DNA from: CAIKZZ01 sp035524495 | GTDB taxonomy: Bacteria > Pseudomonadota > Gammaproteobacteria > Steroidobacterales > Steroidobacteraceae | NCBI GenBank assembly: GCA_035524495.1 | Contig: DATKOR010000094.1 | Coordinates: 1-7,566 of the forward strand | Length of the DNA: 7,566 nt | Reading direction: 5' to 3' | Part shown: positions 1-4,559 of the stretch, in pieces | Position numbering within the stretch: the first letter of the stretch is position 1 | Layout of the letters: each line of letters begins with the position of its first letter | Notes under the pieces: generated by a model | Seen by the model: only the letters and a program-made list of their open reading frames with translations | What the model was told of the DNA's origin: nothing | Databases searched by the model: none | Program-made: the position numbers and the translations under genes

Positions 1-146
1 CGGTCGATCGCGCCGTAGACGATCGTCTCGGCGACCGACTTCTTGCCGCGCTCCATGACCATGTTCATGAACTTGGCGAGCATCTCGCTGCCGAACTTCG
101 GGTCCGGCAGAACGGTGCGGGTGGGGGCCTGTGCGCGTCGGGACAT
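1..146 (-). CDS. rpsG: 30S ribosomal protein S7, 5' part (cut by window edge)
   Basis: S7 is a primary 16S rRNA-binding protein that organises the 3' (head) domain of the small subunit. In E. coli it also represses its own operon. Only the first 48 residues are inside the window. They start MSRRAQAPTRTVLPDPKFGS and continue with the family-typical LAKFMNMVMERGKKS and AETIVYGAID blocks. The ATG at 146-144 is chosen because an AGGT Shine-Dalgarno lies 8 nt upstream and the conserved PDPKFGS block sits at the usual distance from the N-terminus. It follows rpsL by 16 nt on the same strand, so the two are surely co-transcribed as the start of a str operon; fusA is expected next but lies outside the window. 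Confidence 0.97.
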   Translation of the reverse strand, partial: MSRRAQAPTRTVLPDPKFGSEMLAKFMNMVMERGKKSVAETIVYGAID

Positions 147-162
147 GAATCGCTACCTGTGA

Positions 163-537
163 TTACTTCTTGGCGCGCTTCGCGCCGTACTTCGAGCGGC
201 TCTGCTTGCGGTCGGCAACGCCGGCGCAGTCGAGCGTGCCGCGCACCGTGTGATAGCGCACGCCCGGCAGGTCCTTGACGCGGCCGCCACGGATCAGCAC
301 CACCGAGTGTTCCTGCAGGTTGTGGCCCTCGCCGCCGATGTAGCTCGTGACCTCGTAGCCGTTCGTCAGGCGCACGCGGCAGACCTTGCGAAGCGCCGAG
401 TTCGGCTTCTTCGGCGTCGTCGTGTAGACGCGCGTGCACACGCCGCGCTTCTGCGGGCTCGCCCCGAGCGCCGGCACCTTGGACTTGAACGGCGGGTCGT
501 TGCGCCCGTCGCGGATCAGCTGGTTCGTCGTTGCCAT
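163..537 (-). CDS. rpsL: 30S ribosomal protein S12
   Basis: S12 sits at the decoding centre of the 30S subunit and controls tRNA selection accuracy; it is the classical streptomycin target. The protein is 124 residues, the same as E. coli S12. The core block CTRVYTTTPKKPNSALRK (residues 34-51) and GGEGHNLQEHSVV are intact. Lys43 and Lys88, the usual sites of streptomycin-resistance substitutions, are wild type, so a sensitive S12 is predicted. Asp89, the residue methylthiolated by RimO in E. coli, is present. The start at 535-537 is fixed by MATTNQLIRD, which matches the family N-terminus; the Shine-Dalgarno AGGT is unusually close, 3 nt from ATG. Residues 10-18 (DGRNDPPFK) are odd: most S12 proteins have a strongly basic KPR-type stretch there. 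The gene has its own promoter and a structured leader. Confidence 0.99.
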   Translation of the reverse strand: MATTNQLIRDGRNDPPFKSKVPALGASPQKRGVCTRVYTTTPKKPNSALRKVCRVRLTNGYEVTSYIGGEGHNLQEHSVVLIRGGRVKDLPGVRYHTVRGTLDCAGVADRKQSRSKYGAKRAKK

Positions 538-577
538 AAAACCTGCGCAAAAACCGGCACTTGCGGCCGGAGAAAAG
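538..577 (-). promoter_or_regulatory. Second terminator-like hairpin next to the rpsL start codon
   Basis: On the rpsL mRNA strand, CCGGC (570-566) and GCCGG (558-554) form a 5-bp stem with a 7-nt loop, followed immediately by five U residues (553-549). This has the layout of a weak intrinsic terminator, ending only 11 nt before the ATG. The CCGGCCGC arm is also complementary through GGCCGC to GCGGCC in the 3' arm of the hairpin just upstream (578-599), so the two structures could compete. The ribosome-binding AGGT (544-541) lies just after the U run. The hairpin is visible in the sequence; a regulatory role is inference. Confidence 0.45.
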
Positions 578-599
578 CGGGCCGCCTCGCGGCGGCCCG
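573..599 (-). terminator. Terminator-like GC hairpin in the rpsL leader (candidate attenuator)
   Basis: Positions 591-599 and 578-586 form a perfect 9-bp all-GC stem. On the mRNA strand the loop is GCGA, a GNRA tetraloop. The stem is followed by C and then UUUU (576-573). This matches the form of an intrinsic terminator. It lies inside the rpsL leader, about 50 nt after the predicted transcription start and about 40 nt before the start codon, so if it worked fully it would shut off the str operon. A conditional attenuator, or a structure read through by antitermination, is more likely. It could instead be a leftover terminator from the upstream phosphoribosyltransferase gene, but the promoter lies between the two. 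Confidence 0.5.
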
Positions 600-656
600 G
601 TGTTCGTTGATCCTGCGCCGGGCCTGAATAGCAAGGGCCGGCGAGAAAGACCGCGA

Positions 657-686
657 ATTTTAGGGTGCGGGATCCCGGAGTGTCAA
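657..686 (-). promoter_or_regulatory. Near-consensus sigma-70 promoter for rpsL-rpsG
   Basis: On the minus strand a perfect -35 TTGACA (686-681) is followed after 18 bp by TAAAAT (662-657), a 5/6 match to the -10 consensus. The predicted start is near 651-649, giving a leader of about 112 nt before rpsL. The bases after the -10 are TCGCGG, a GC-rich discriminator of the type found in stringently controlled ribosomal promoters. The spacer contains a perfect 10-bp palindrome CGGGATCCCG (668-677). This is the strongest promoter match I found in the window, in a very GC-rich background where such AT-rich hexamers are rare. It fits the need for a separate promoter once rpsL is detached from rpoBC. 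Confidence 0.75.
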
Positions 687-845
687 TGTCCCGCCCGCCC
701 GCGGGACCTGGATCCGGCGCCCGCCACCCGGCGATCCGGGGGCGCTCTACGCCGGTTGGCCGGGCGGGATCCTCGTACCGGGCCCTCAGCCACGTCCCGA
801 TCGAACGTGCCCGAGGGCGGCGCGCCCGGCCTGTCGCACCGCTGC
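687..845. other. Gene-free stretch between the phosphoribosyltransferase gene and the rpsL promoter
   Basis: Together with the promoter and leader this completes the 308-bp gap between the phosphoribosyltransferase stop and the rpsL start. In these 159 bases I see no convincing reading frame, T-tract terminator or RNA gene. It is GC-rich with several short GGATCC-like words. The end of the phosphoribosyltransferase transcript is therefore not marked by a recognisable intrinsic terminator and could be Rho-dependent or read into the rpsL promoter region. Confidence 0.5.
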
Positions 846-1484
846 CTACTGGCCCGCCAGCAGCGCCCGGACCTCGGAGTCGCTCACCTGCGGGAAGTCG
901 TCGTAGAACTGGCCGACGGCCATGAAGAACGCCGGCTGCTCGAGGCAGATCACCTCGTCCGCCTCGGCCGACAGGAGCGCAATTGCCTCGTGCGAGGCGA
1001 CCGGGACGGCGACGACGACGCGTGCGGCGCCGAGCTTGCGTGCGGCGGCGACGGCCGCGCGCAGCGTCGCGCCGGTCGCGACGCCATCGTCGACCAGAAC
1101 CACGGTGCGATCCTTCAGGTCGAGCGGCGGGCGCTGCCCGCGAAACAGACGCTCCCGTCGGCTCACCTCGGCCCGCTCCTCGGCCGCGACCGACTCGAAA
1201 CGGCGCGCGGCGTCCGGCACCAGGCCGAGCACCTCGGCATTGCGGATCGTCACGCCGCCCGGCGCCACGGCCCCCATCGCGAGCTCGGGCTGCGACGGGA
1301 CCCCGACCTTGCGTACCACCAGCACGTCGACCGTCGCGCCGAGCGCCGCGGCGACCCCGACCGCGACCGGCACGCCGCCCCGCGGCAGGCCGAGCACGAC
1401 GGCCGGCTGCTCCCCGAGACGCGCGCGGACCGCGGCGCCCAGCAGGCGGCCGGCCTCGGTGCGGTTGGCGTAGACGCGCTCCAT
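846..1484 (-). CDS. Predicted phosphoribosyltransferase (COG1926-like, type I PRTase fold)
   Basis: A 212-residue protein of the type I phosphoribosyltransferase fold, which transfers phosphoribosyl from PRPP to an acceptor, normally a nitrogenous base. The diagnostic PRPP-binding motif is VVLVDDGVATGAT at residues 128-140, with the acidic pair Asp132-Asp133. Other blocks typical of this uncharacterised subfamily are LGLPRGGVPVA (31-41), RKVGVPSQPELAMGA (58-72) and the C-terminal FYDDFPQVSD (193-202). The acceptor-binding hood does not match a named purine, pyrimidine or orotate enzyme that I know, so the substrate is unknown. The ATG at 1484 is supported by GGAG 6 nt upstream. It is divergent from the kinase-like gene at 1693 across a 208-bp gap and not in an operon with rpsL. 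Its meaning here may be linked to the PRPP synthetase-like gene about 1.2 kb away. The family call is firm; the reaction is inference. Confidence 0.88.
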   Translation of the reverse strand: MERVYANRTEAGRLLGAAVRARLGEQPAVVLGLPRGGVPVAVGVAAALGATVDVLVVRKVGVPSQPELAMGAVAPGGVTIRNAEVLGLVPDAARRFESVAAEERAEVSRRERLFRGQRPPLDLKDRTVVLVDDGVATGATLRAAVAAARKLGAARVVVAVPVASHEAIALLSAEADEVICLEQPAFFMAVGQFYDDFPQVSDSEVRALLAGQ

Positions 1485-1692
1485 CGTGAACTCCGTCGGC
1501 CATCGTAATCCGCGCGGTGCGGGCCGCCAGTCGTGAAGCCCGCAGCGGCGCGGCGTATATACGCGCTGGCGCTTCGCGTCGCGTGAGCTACGCTGCGCGC
1601 GTGAGCGGAGCGGTCACAGCGACGGTTGCTGCGCGGGACGGCGTGCCGGTGCGCTCCGCTCGCGCGCCGGCGACGCCCGCGGAGCGAGACCG
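1485..1692. promoter_or_regulatory. Divergent intergenic region with a 12-bp palindrome
   Basis: This 208-bp gap must hold the promoters of both the phosphoribosyltransferase gene (leftward) and the kinase-like gene (rightward). Its most striking element is the perfect 12-bp palindrome GCGTATATACGC at 1553-1564, whose TATATA core is the only AT-rich island in the gap. It could act as a -10 element in either direction or as an operator, but I find no good -35 partner at 16-18 bp on either strand. The rest is featureless GC-rich sequence with no supported reading frame. Confidence 0.35.
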
Positions 1693-2712
1693 TTGAGAGC
1701 GCCCGTGGCCTCGTCGGTGTCCCTCGAGGAAAAGATCGAGTGGCTCTCGACACCGGACGCGTACCCGGCGCGACCGCCACGCGTCGAGCTCATCGAGACG
1801 CACTTCGCCTATGTGTTCCTCGCCGGCGCCCGGGCCTACAAGCTCAAGAAGCCCGCGCTCATCCACGGCGTCGACCTCAGTCGCCTCGCGGAGCGCGAGC
1901 GACGGTGCCGCGAGGAACTCATCGTGAACCGGCGGCTGGCGGCGCCGACCTACCTTGGCCTCGTCGCGCTCGTGCGACGCGGCCGCGAGCTCGTGCTCGC
2001 CGGCACCGGCACCGCGGTCGAGTGGCTGGTCGAGATGCGGGCCCTCGACCGCGCCCAGATGCTCGATGCGCGACTCGCCGCCGGCAGCGTGCGCCCCGCC
2101 GACTGGGCGACGCTCGTGGCGCACCTGCGGTCCCTGGATCCGCCGGCGCTCGCCGGGCGCGCCGCGGCGCCCGGCGGACCGGATCCGGGCGTCAGGTTCC
2201 GGCTCGAGGAAGCGTTGCGCGAGGTGGCCCGCCCCGAGTTCGAGCTCGCCCCCGCCGATCATCGAGTCCTCGCCGGGGCGCTGCGCGCCGCCTACGCCGA
2301 CCTCGTGCCACAGCTCGCCGGGCGCGCCGCGCGGGTGCGCGATGGCCACGGCGACCTGCGCGCCGAGCACGTCTGGCTCGGCCATCCGCTGCAGATCATC
2401 GATGCGCTCGAGTTCGACCCCGGGCTGCGGTGGCTCGACCCCGCAGAGGACGTGGCGATGCTCGCGGTCGATGTCGAACGCTGCGCCGGCGCCGCGGCCC
2501 GCGAGGCGTTGTGCGCGGCCTACGAGGCGGTCGCGGGCGATGCGCTCGCACCGGCTCTGTGGAGCTTCTATCTCGCGCTGCGGGCCGTCACGCGCGCGAA
2601 GGTGGCGCTCTGGCACATGCTCGACCCGCGGCCGTCCACGGACGCGACGCACTGGCAGCGGCGCGCGCTCGACTACCTCGGGCACGCGGCGCGGCTGCTC
2701 GAGCTGCGCTGA
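1693..2712 (+). CDS. APH-fold kinase-like protein (COG2187 type), stand-alone
   Basis: A 339-residue protein resembling the N-terminal half of the proteins annotated as bifunctional aminoglycoside phosphotransferase/ATP-binding protein. Family signatures are the N-terminal VELIETHFAYVFLAG and AYKLKKP (residues 31-55), the latter supplying the likely ATP-site lysines; CREELIVNRRLAAPTYLG (72-89); the catalytic loop HGDLRAEHV (219-227); and IIDALEFDPGLRWLDPAEDVA (235-255), which holds the metal-binding Asp. The loop has His where classical aminoglycoside kinases have Asn; as I remember it, this is normal for the family. The C-terminal P-loop domain found in the bifunctional form is absent: the protein stops at 2712 and no such domain follows. 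The TTG start is chosen because GGAG lies 8 nt upstream and the next in-frame GTG (1705) has no such site. It ends 7 bp from the stop of the convergent PRPP synthetase-like gene. The substrate is unknown and antibiotic resistance should not be assumed. Confidence 0.82.
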   Translation: MRAPVASSVSLEEKIEWLSTPDAYPARPPRVELIETHFAYVFLAGARAYKLKKPALIHGVDLSRLAERERRCREELIVNRRLAAPTYLGLVALVRRGRELVLAGTGTAVEWLVEMRALDRAQMLDARLAAGSVRPADWATLVAHLRSLDPPALAGRAAAPGGPDPGVRFRLEEALREVARPEFELAPADHRVLAGALRAAYADLVPQLAGRAARVRDGHGDLRAEHVWLGHPLQIIDALEFDPGLRWLDPAEDVAMLAVDVERCAGAAAREALCAAYEAVAGDALAPALWSFYLALRAVTRAKVALWHMLDPRPSTDATHWQRRALDYLGHAARLLELR

Positions 2713-2719
2713 AGCCGGC

Positions 2720-3727
2720 TCATTCGAGCCCGGCGAGCTCGCTGACCGATCCGCCGCGCGCGATCCGGGCGAGCGCCTCGCCGAGATACGGCCCGAGCGG
2801 GAGTACCTCGACCGGCAGCGCCCGGGCGACGGCCGCCTGGAGCGGCACCGAGTCCGTGACCAGGATCCGCTCGGCACCGATCGCGCGCAGCGCGTCCGTG
2901 GCCGGCGGCAGGAACAGCGCGTGCGCGACGGCAATCGCGATCGCCTGCGCCCCGCCGGCACGGCAGGCGTGCGCCGCGCGCGCGAGCGTACCGCCCGAGC
3001 TCACCAGATCATCGACGATGAGGCAGCGGCACGCGTCGACGTCGCCGACCAGCAGCTCGCCGCTGACGACCCCGGCGCTGCGGCGCTTCTCGACGAACGC
3101 GAGGCGCGCCTTGATCCGGTGGCGTCGCTCGAGCAGGTCGCGCAGCTCCTGGGCCCGCTTCGTTCCGCCCACATCCGGCGAGACCACCGCGACCGGCCGG
3201 TCGTCGGGGCGCTCCGCAAGCCACGCCGCCGCGAGCGGCGCAAGCGGCAGCGCGATCGCCTCGATGCGAAAGGCATTCTCGAACGCCGCGAGGTTGTGCG
3301 GCTCGAGCACGACGATGCGGTCGATGCCGGAGGCCTCGAAGTGCTCGGCGACGTAGCGCGATCCGAGCGGGTCGCGGGCCTTGGTGCGCCGGTCCTTCCG
3401 GGAGTACGGCAGATACGGCACGATCACGCTGACCGAGCGGGCGCCGGCGTCGCGCAGCGTGCTCGCGAAGAACCACAGCCGCAGCAGCCGGTCGTTCACC
3501 GAGGGTCCCGCGAGGTCGCCGTGGACACCGTGCAGCACGAACGTGTCGCGACCACGCACCGGGGCCCGCGGGCGCGCCTTGTGCTCGCCGCGCTCGAACT
3601 CGCGCTCCTCGACGGGCCCGAGCTCGACGCCGGCCTCGCGCGCCACCGCGGCGCCGAGCGCCTCCGAGCCGCCGAGCGCGAACAGCAGCGGCGGTTCCTG
3701 GTATGGGCCGGTGGCGGCAGCGTTCAC
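2720..3727 (-). CDS. Ribose-phosphate pyrophosphokinase-like protein (non-canonical PRPP synthetase)
   Basis: PRPP synthetase makes PRPP from ribose 5-phosphate and ATP for nucleotide, His and Trp synthesis. Taking GTG at 3727-3725 gives 335 residues, close to the family's ~310-320. GAGG lies 6 nt upstream of this GTG. An in-frame ATG at 3829 would add 34 residues with no family resemblance and a weak ribosome site. Motifs in order (335-residue numbering): PYLPYSRKDRR (104-114), the ATP-loop region; LEPHNLAAFENAFR (141-154) with the conserved His144; SPDVGGTKRA (183-192); EKRR (213-216) with catalytic-type Lys and Arg; and the PRPP-binding motif LIVDDLVSSGGTL (236-248). Catalytic residues look intact. 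Differences from E. coli Prs include EPHN for DLHA and VSSGGT for IDTGGT, placing it in the HNLAAFxNAF side branch. I give no gene symbol because the cell probably has a canonical prs elsewhere. It is convergent with the kinase-like gene and divergent from the DksA-like gene. Confidence 0.85.
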   Translation of the reverse strand: MNAAATGPYQEPPLLFALGGSEALGAAVAREAGVELGPVEEREFERGEHKARPRAPVRGRDTFVLHGVHGDLAGPSVNDRLLRLWFFASTLRDAGARSVSVIVPYLPYSRKDRRTKARDPLGSRYVAEHFEASGIDRIVVLEPHNLAAFENAFRIEAIALPLAPLAAAWLAERPDDRPVAVVSPDVGGTKRAQELRDLLERRHRIKARLAFVEKRRSAGVVSGELLVGDVDACRCLIVDDLVSSGGTLARAAHACRAGGAQAIAIAVAHALFLPPATDALRAIGAERILVTDSVPLQAAVARALPVEVLPLGPYLGEALARIARGGSVSELAGLE

Positions 3728-3912
3728 GGTTGGCCTCGCACCGCTAGCGTGTCGGGTGGCCGTCCGGGGCGCAATCGCGAGAGTACCTAGGACCCACGCC
3801 GCGGCGCCGCGCCTGCGGTACCGCTCCATCGCGCGAGGATCCGGCGAGCAGTACTTATTGTGAGGCGTGCGCTCTGGGCGCGAGATGAGTGACGGTGCCG
3901 GAGGCGTGGCCG
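3728..3912. promoter_or_regulatory. Divergent promoter region of the PRPP synthetase-like and DksA-like genes
   Basis: A 185-bp gap that should contain both promoters. The only AT-rich island is TACTTATTGTG around 3852-3862, about 50 bp before the DksA-like start and about 125 bp before the PRPP synthetase-like GTG. TATTGT (3856-3861) could be a rightward -10, but no good -35 is seen. Two perfect 10-bp palindromes lie in the middle: GCGGCGCCGC (3801-3810) and GCGGTACCGC (3815-3824). They may be chance in such GC-rich DNA. No reading frame is supported, apart from the rejected N-terminal extension of the leftward gene. Confidence 0.3.
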
Positions 3913-4323
3913 ATGGAGTGCGTCATGAACGATCGCGTCAGCTCAATTCAGGTCAGTCTGTTGAAGCACCAGCTGCTCACGCGTCTCGGGGTGCTGCGGG
4001 GCATTCTGCGCGAGCACCTGCTGAAGTCCGACGACGACCGCATGCGGCTGCTCGCCGACCGCGTCGGCGACGAGGAGGACGCCTCGGTGTCGGATCTCCT
4101 CGTCGACCTCGACCTCGCGGAGATCGACCGCGACATCGAGGAGCTGCGCGACGTGGAAGCGGCGCTCGAGCGGATCCGCGTGCAGGCCTACGGAGTGTGC
4201 ATCGGCTGCGGCAGCGCCGTGCCCTTCGAGCGCCTGCGGGCCTATCCGACGGCGAAGCGCTGCATCCGCTGCCAGCGAGCGCGGGAGAAGGCCTTCGCCC
4301 ACACGCCAACGCCGTCGCTCTGA
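3913..4323 (+). CDS. TraR/DksA-family C4 zinc-finger protein
   Basis: Proteins of this family bind in the RNA polymerase secondary channel and alter initiation, often with ppGpp, at rRNA, ribosomal-protein and biosynthetic promoters. The 136-residue product has an N-terminal helical region, a coiled coil, and a four-cysteine zinc finger CIGC-x17-CIRC (Cys96, Cys99, Cys117, Cys120), the same spacing as E. coli DksA. At the coiled-coil tip, DEEDAS matches DksA Asp71-x-x-Asp74 at the identical distance (43 residues) from the first Cys. DksA Ala76 is replaced by Ser. It is shorter than E. coli DksA (151 aa), so it is a paralogue-like form and not dksA itself. ATG 3913 has GGAGG 8 nt upstream. ATG 3925 (MNDRVSS, GGAG 6 nt upstream) is almost as good and would give 132 residues; GTG 3889 is weaker. 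It is convergent with rpoC, whose product is part of its presumed target. Confidence 0.88.
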   Translation: MECVMNDRVSSIQVSLLKHQLLTRLGVLRGILREHLLKSDDDRMRLLADRVGDEEDASVSDLLVDLDLAEIDRDIEELRDVEAALERIRVQAYGVCIGCGSAVPFERLRAYPTAKRCIRCQRAREKAFAHTPTPSL

Positions 4324-4559
4324 ACGGGCGGCGTGGCGCGGCCGCGGCGCACGCCTTCAGCGGCTCGATCGCCCGACGAGGGTTCCGGTCGACGCCAGCG
4401 CGGCGACCGGGCCCGGCGCCGCGCACGCCATGCGGGGCCCGGGCGCGAGGCTCCGTATCGCAGAGCCCCGCGCGCCCGAGGCGGTCGTCGCGCACGCGGC
4501 GGCGCCGCCGCCTGCGATCGGGCGCGGCCGCCAGGGCCGCGCCGCTCGCGACGCCCGCG
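4324..4559. other. Convergent intergenic gap with strong GC hairpins (DksA-like gene / rpoC ends)
   Basis: No gene is supported in these 236 bases, where the DksA-like gene (+) and rpoC (-) end facing each other. Two clear inverted repeats occur. One is a perfect 9-bp stem, 4521-4529 with 4535-4543, and a 5-nt loop. The other is a two-part stem: 4441-4447 with 4471-4477, then 4449-4453 with 4463-4467, around a 9-nt loop. Neither is followed by a T run on either strand, so these are not classical intrinsic terminators. They may still stabilise mRNA 3' ends or help termination in both directions. Confidence 0.5.
4521..4543 (-). terminator. GC hairpin 16 nt after the rpoC stop, no U tract
   Basis: Arms GGCGCGGCC (4521-4529) and GGCCGCGCC (4535-4543) pair perfectly over 9 bp around a 5-base loop. 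The position just after the rpoC stop codon fits an rpoBC operon end. A U tract is missing, so it would be a non-classical terminator or a 3' barrier to exonucleases. Since rpsL does not follow here, as it does in many bacteria, the operon is expected to end at about this point. Confidence 0.4.

Noticed and set aside
643..652. boxA-like motif (GGTCTTTC) at the start of the rpsL leader
   Set aside because: It resembles the NusB/S10 site core but has mismatches and would fall almost on the transcription start. It is too weak to call, although antitermination would fit the hairpins downstream.
163..1503. Long minus-strand open frame that contains rpsL and runs far upstream
   Set aside because: Only the last 124 codons match a protein family. 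The upstream part crosses the rpsL promoter and overlaps the phosphoribosyltransferase gene in another frame, and its Arg/Gly/Ala-rich composition is typical of GC-rich shadow frames.
1693..2712. Aminoglycoside resistance gene
   Set aside because: The similarity is to an uncharacterised family that only shares the APH fold; the motifs differ from true aminoglycoside kinases and nothing in the context suggests resistance.
1626..3356. Other long frames overlapping the kinase-like and PRPP synthetase-like genes on both strands
   Set aside because: Translations are Arg/Ala/Ser repeats without family motifs, and the alternative frames carry clear PRPP and kinase signatures.
3728..3829. N-terminal extension of the PRPP synthetase-like protein starting at ATG 3829
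   Set aside because: The 34 extra residues have no family counterpart and a poor ribosome-binding site, whereas GTG 3727 has GAGG at 6 nt and gives the expected length.
846..4323. Recently acquired genomic island between rpoC and rpsL
   Set aside because: No integrase, transposase, tRNA, flanking direct repeats or visible shift in base composition or codon use was found.
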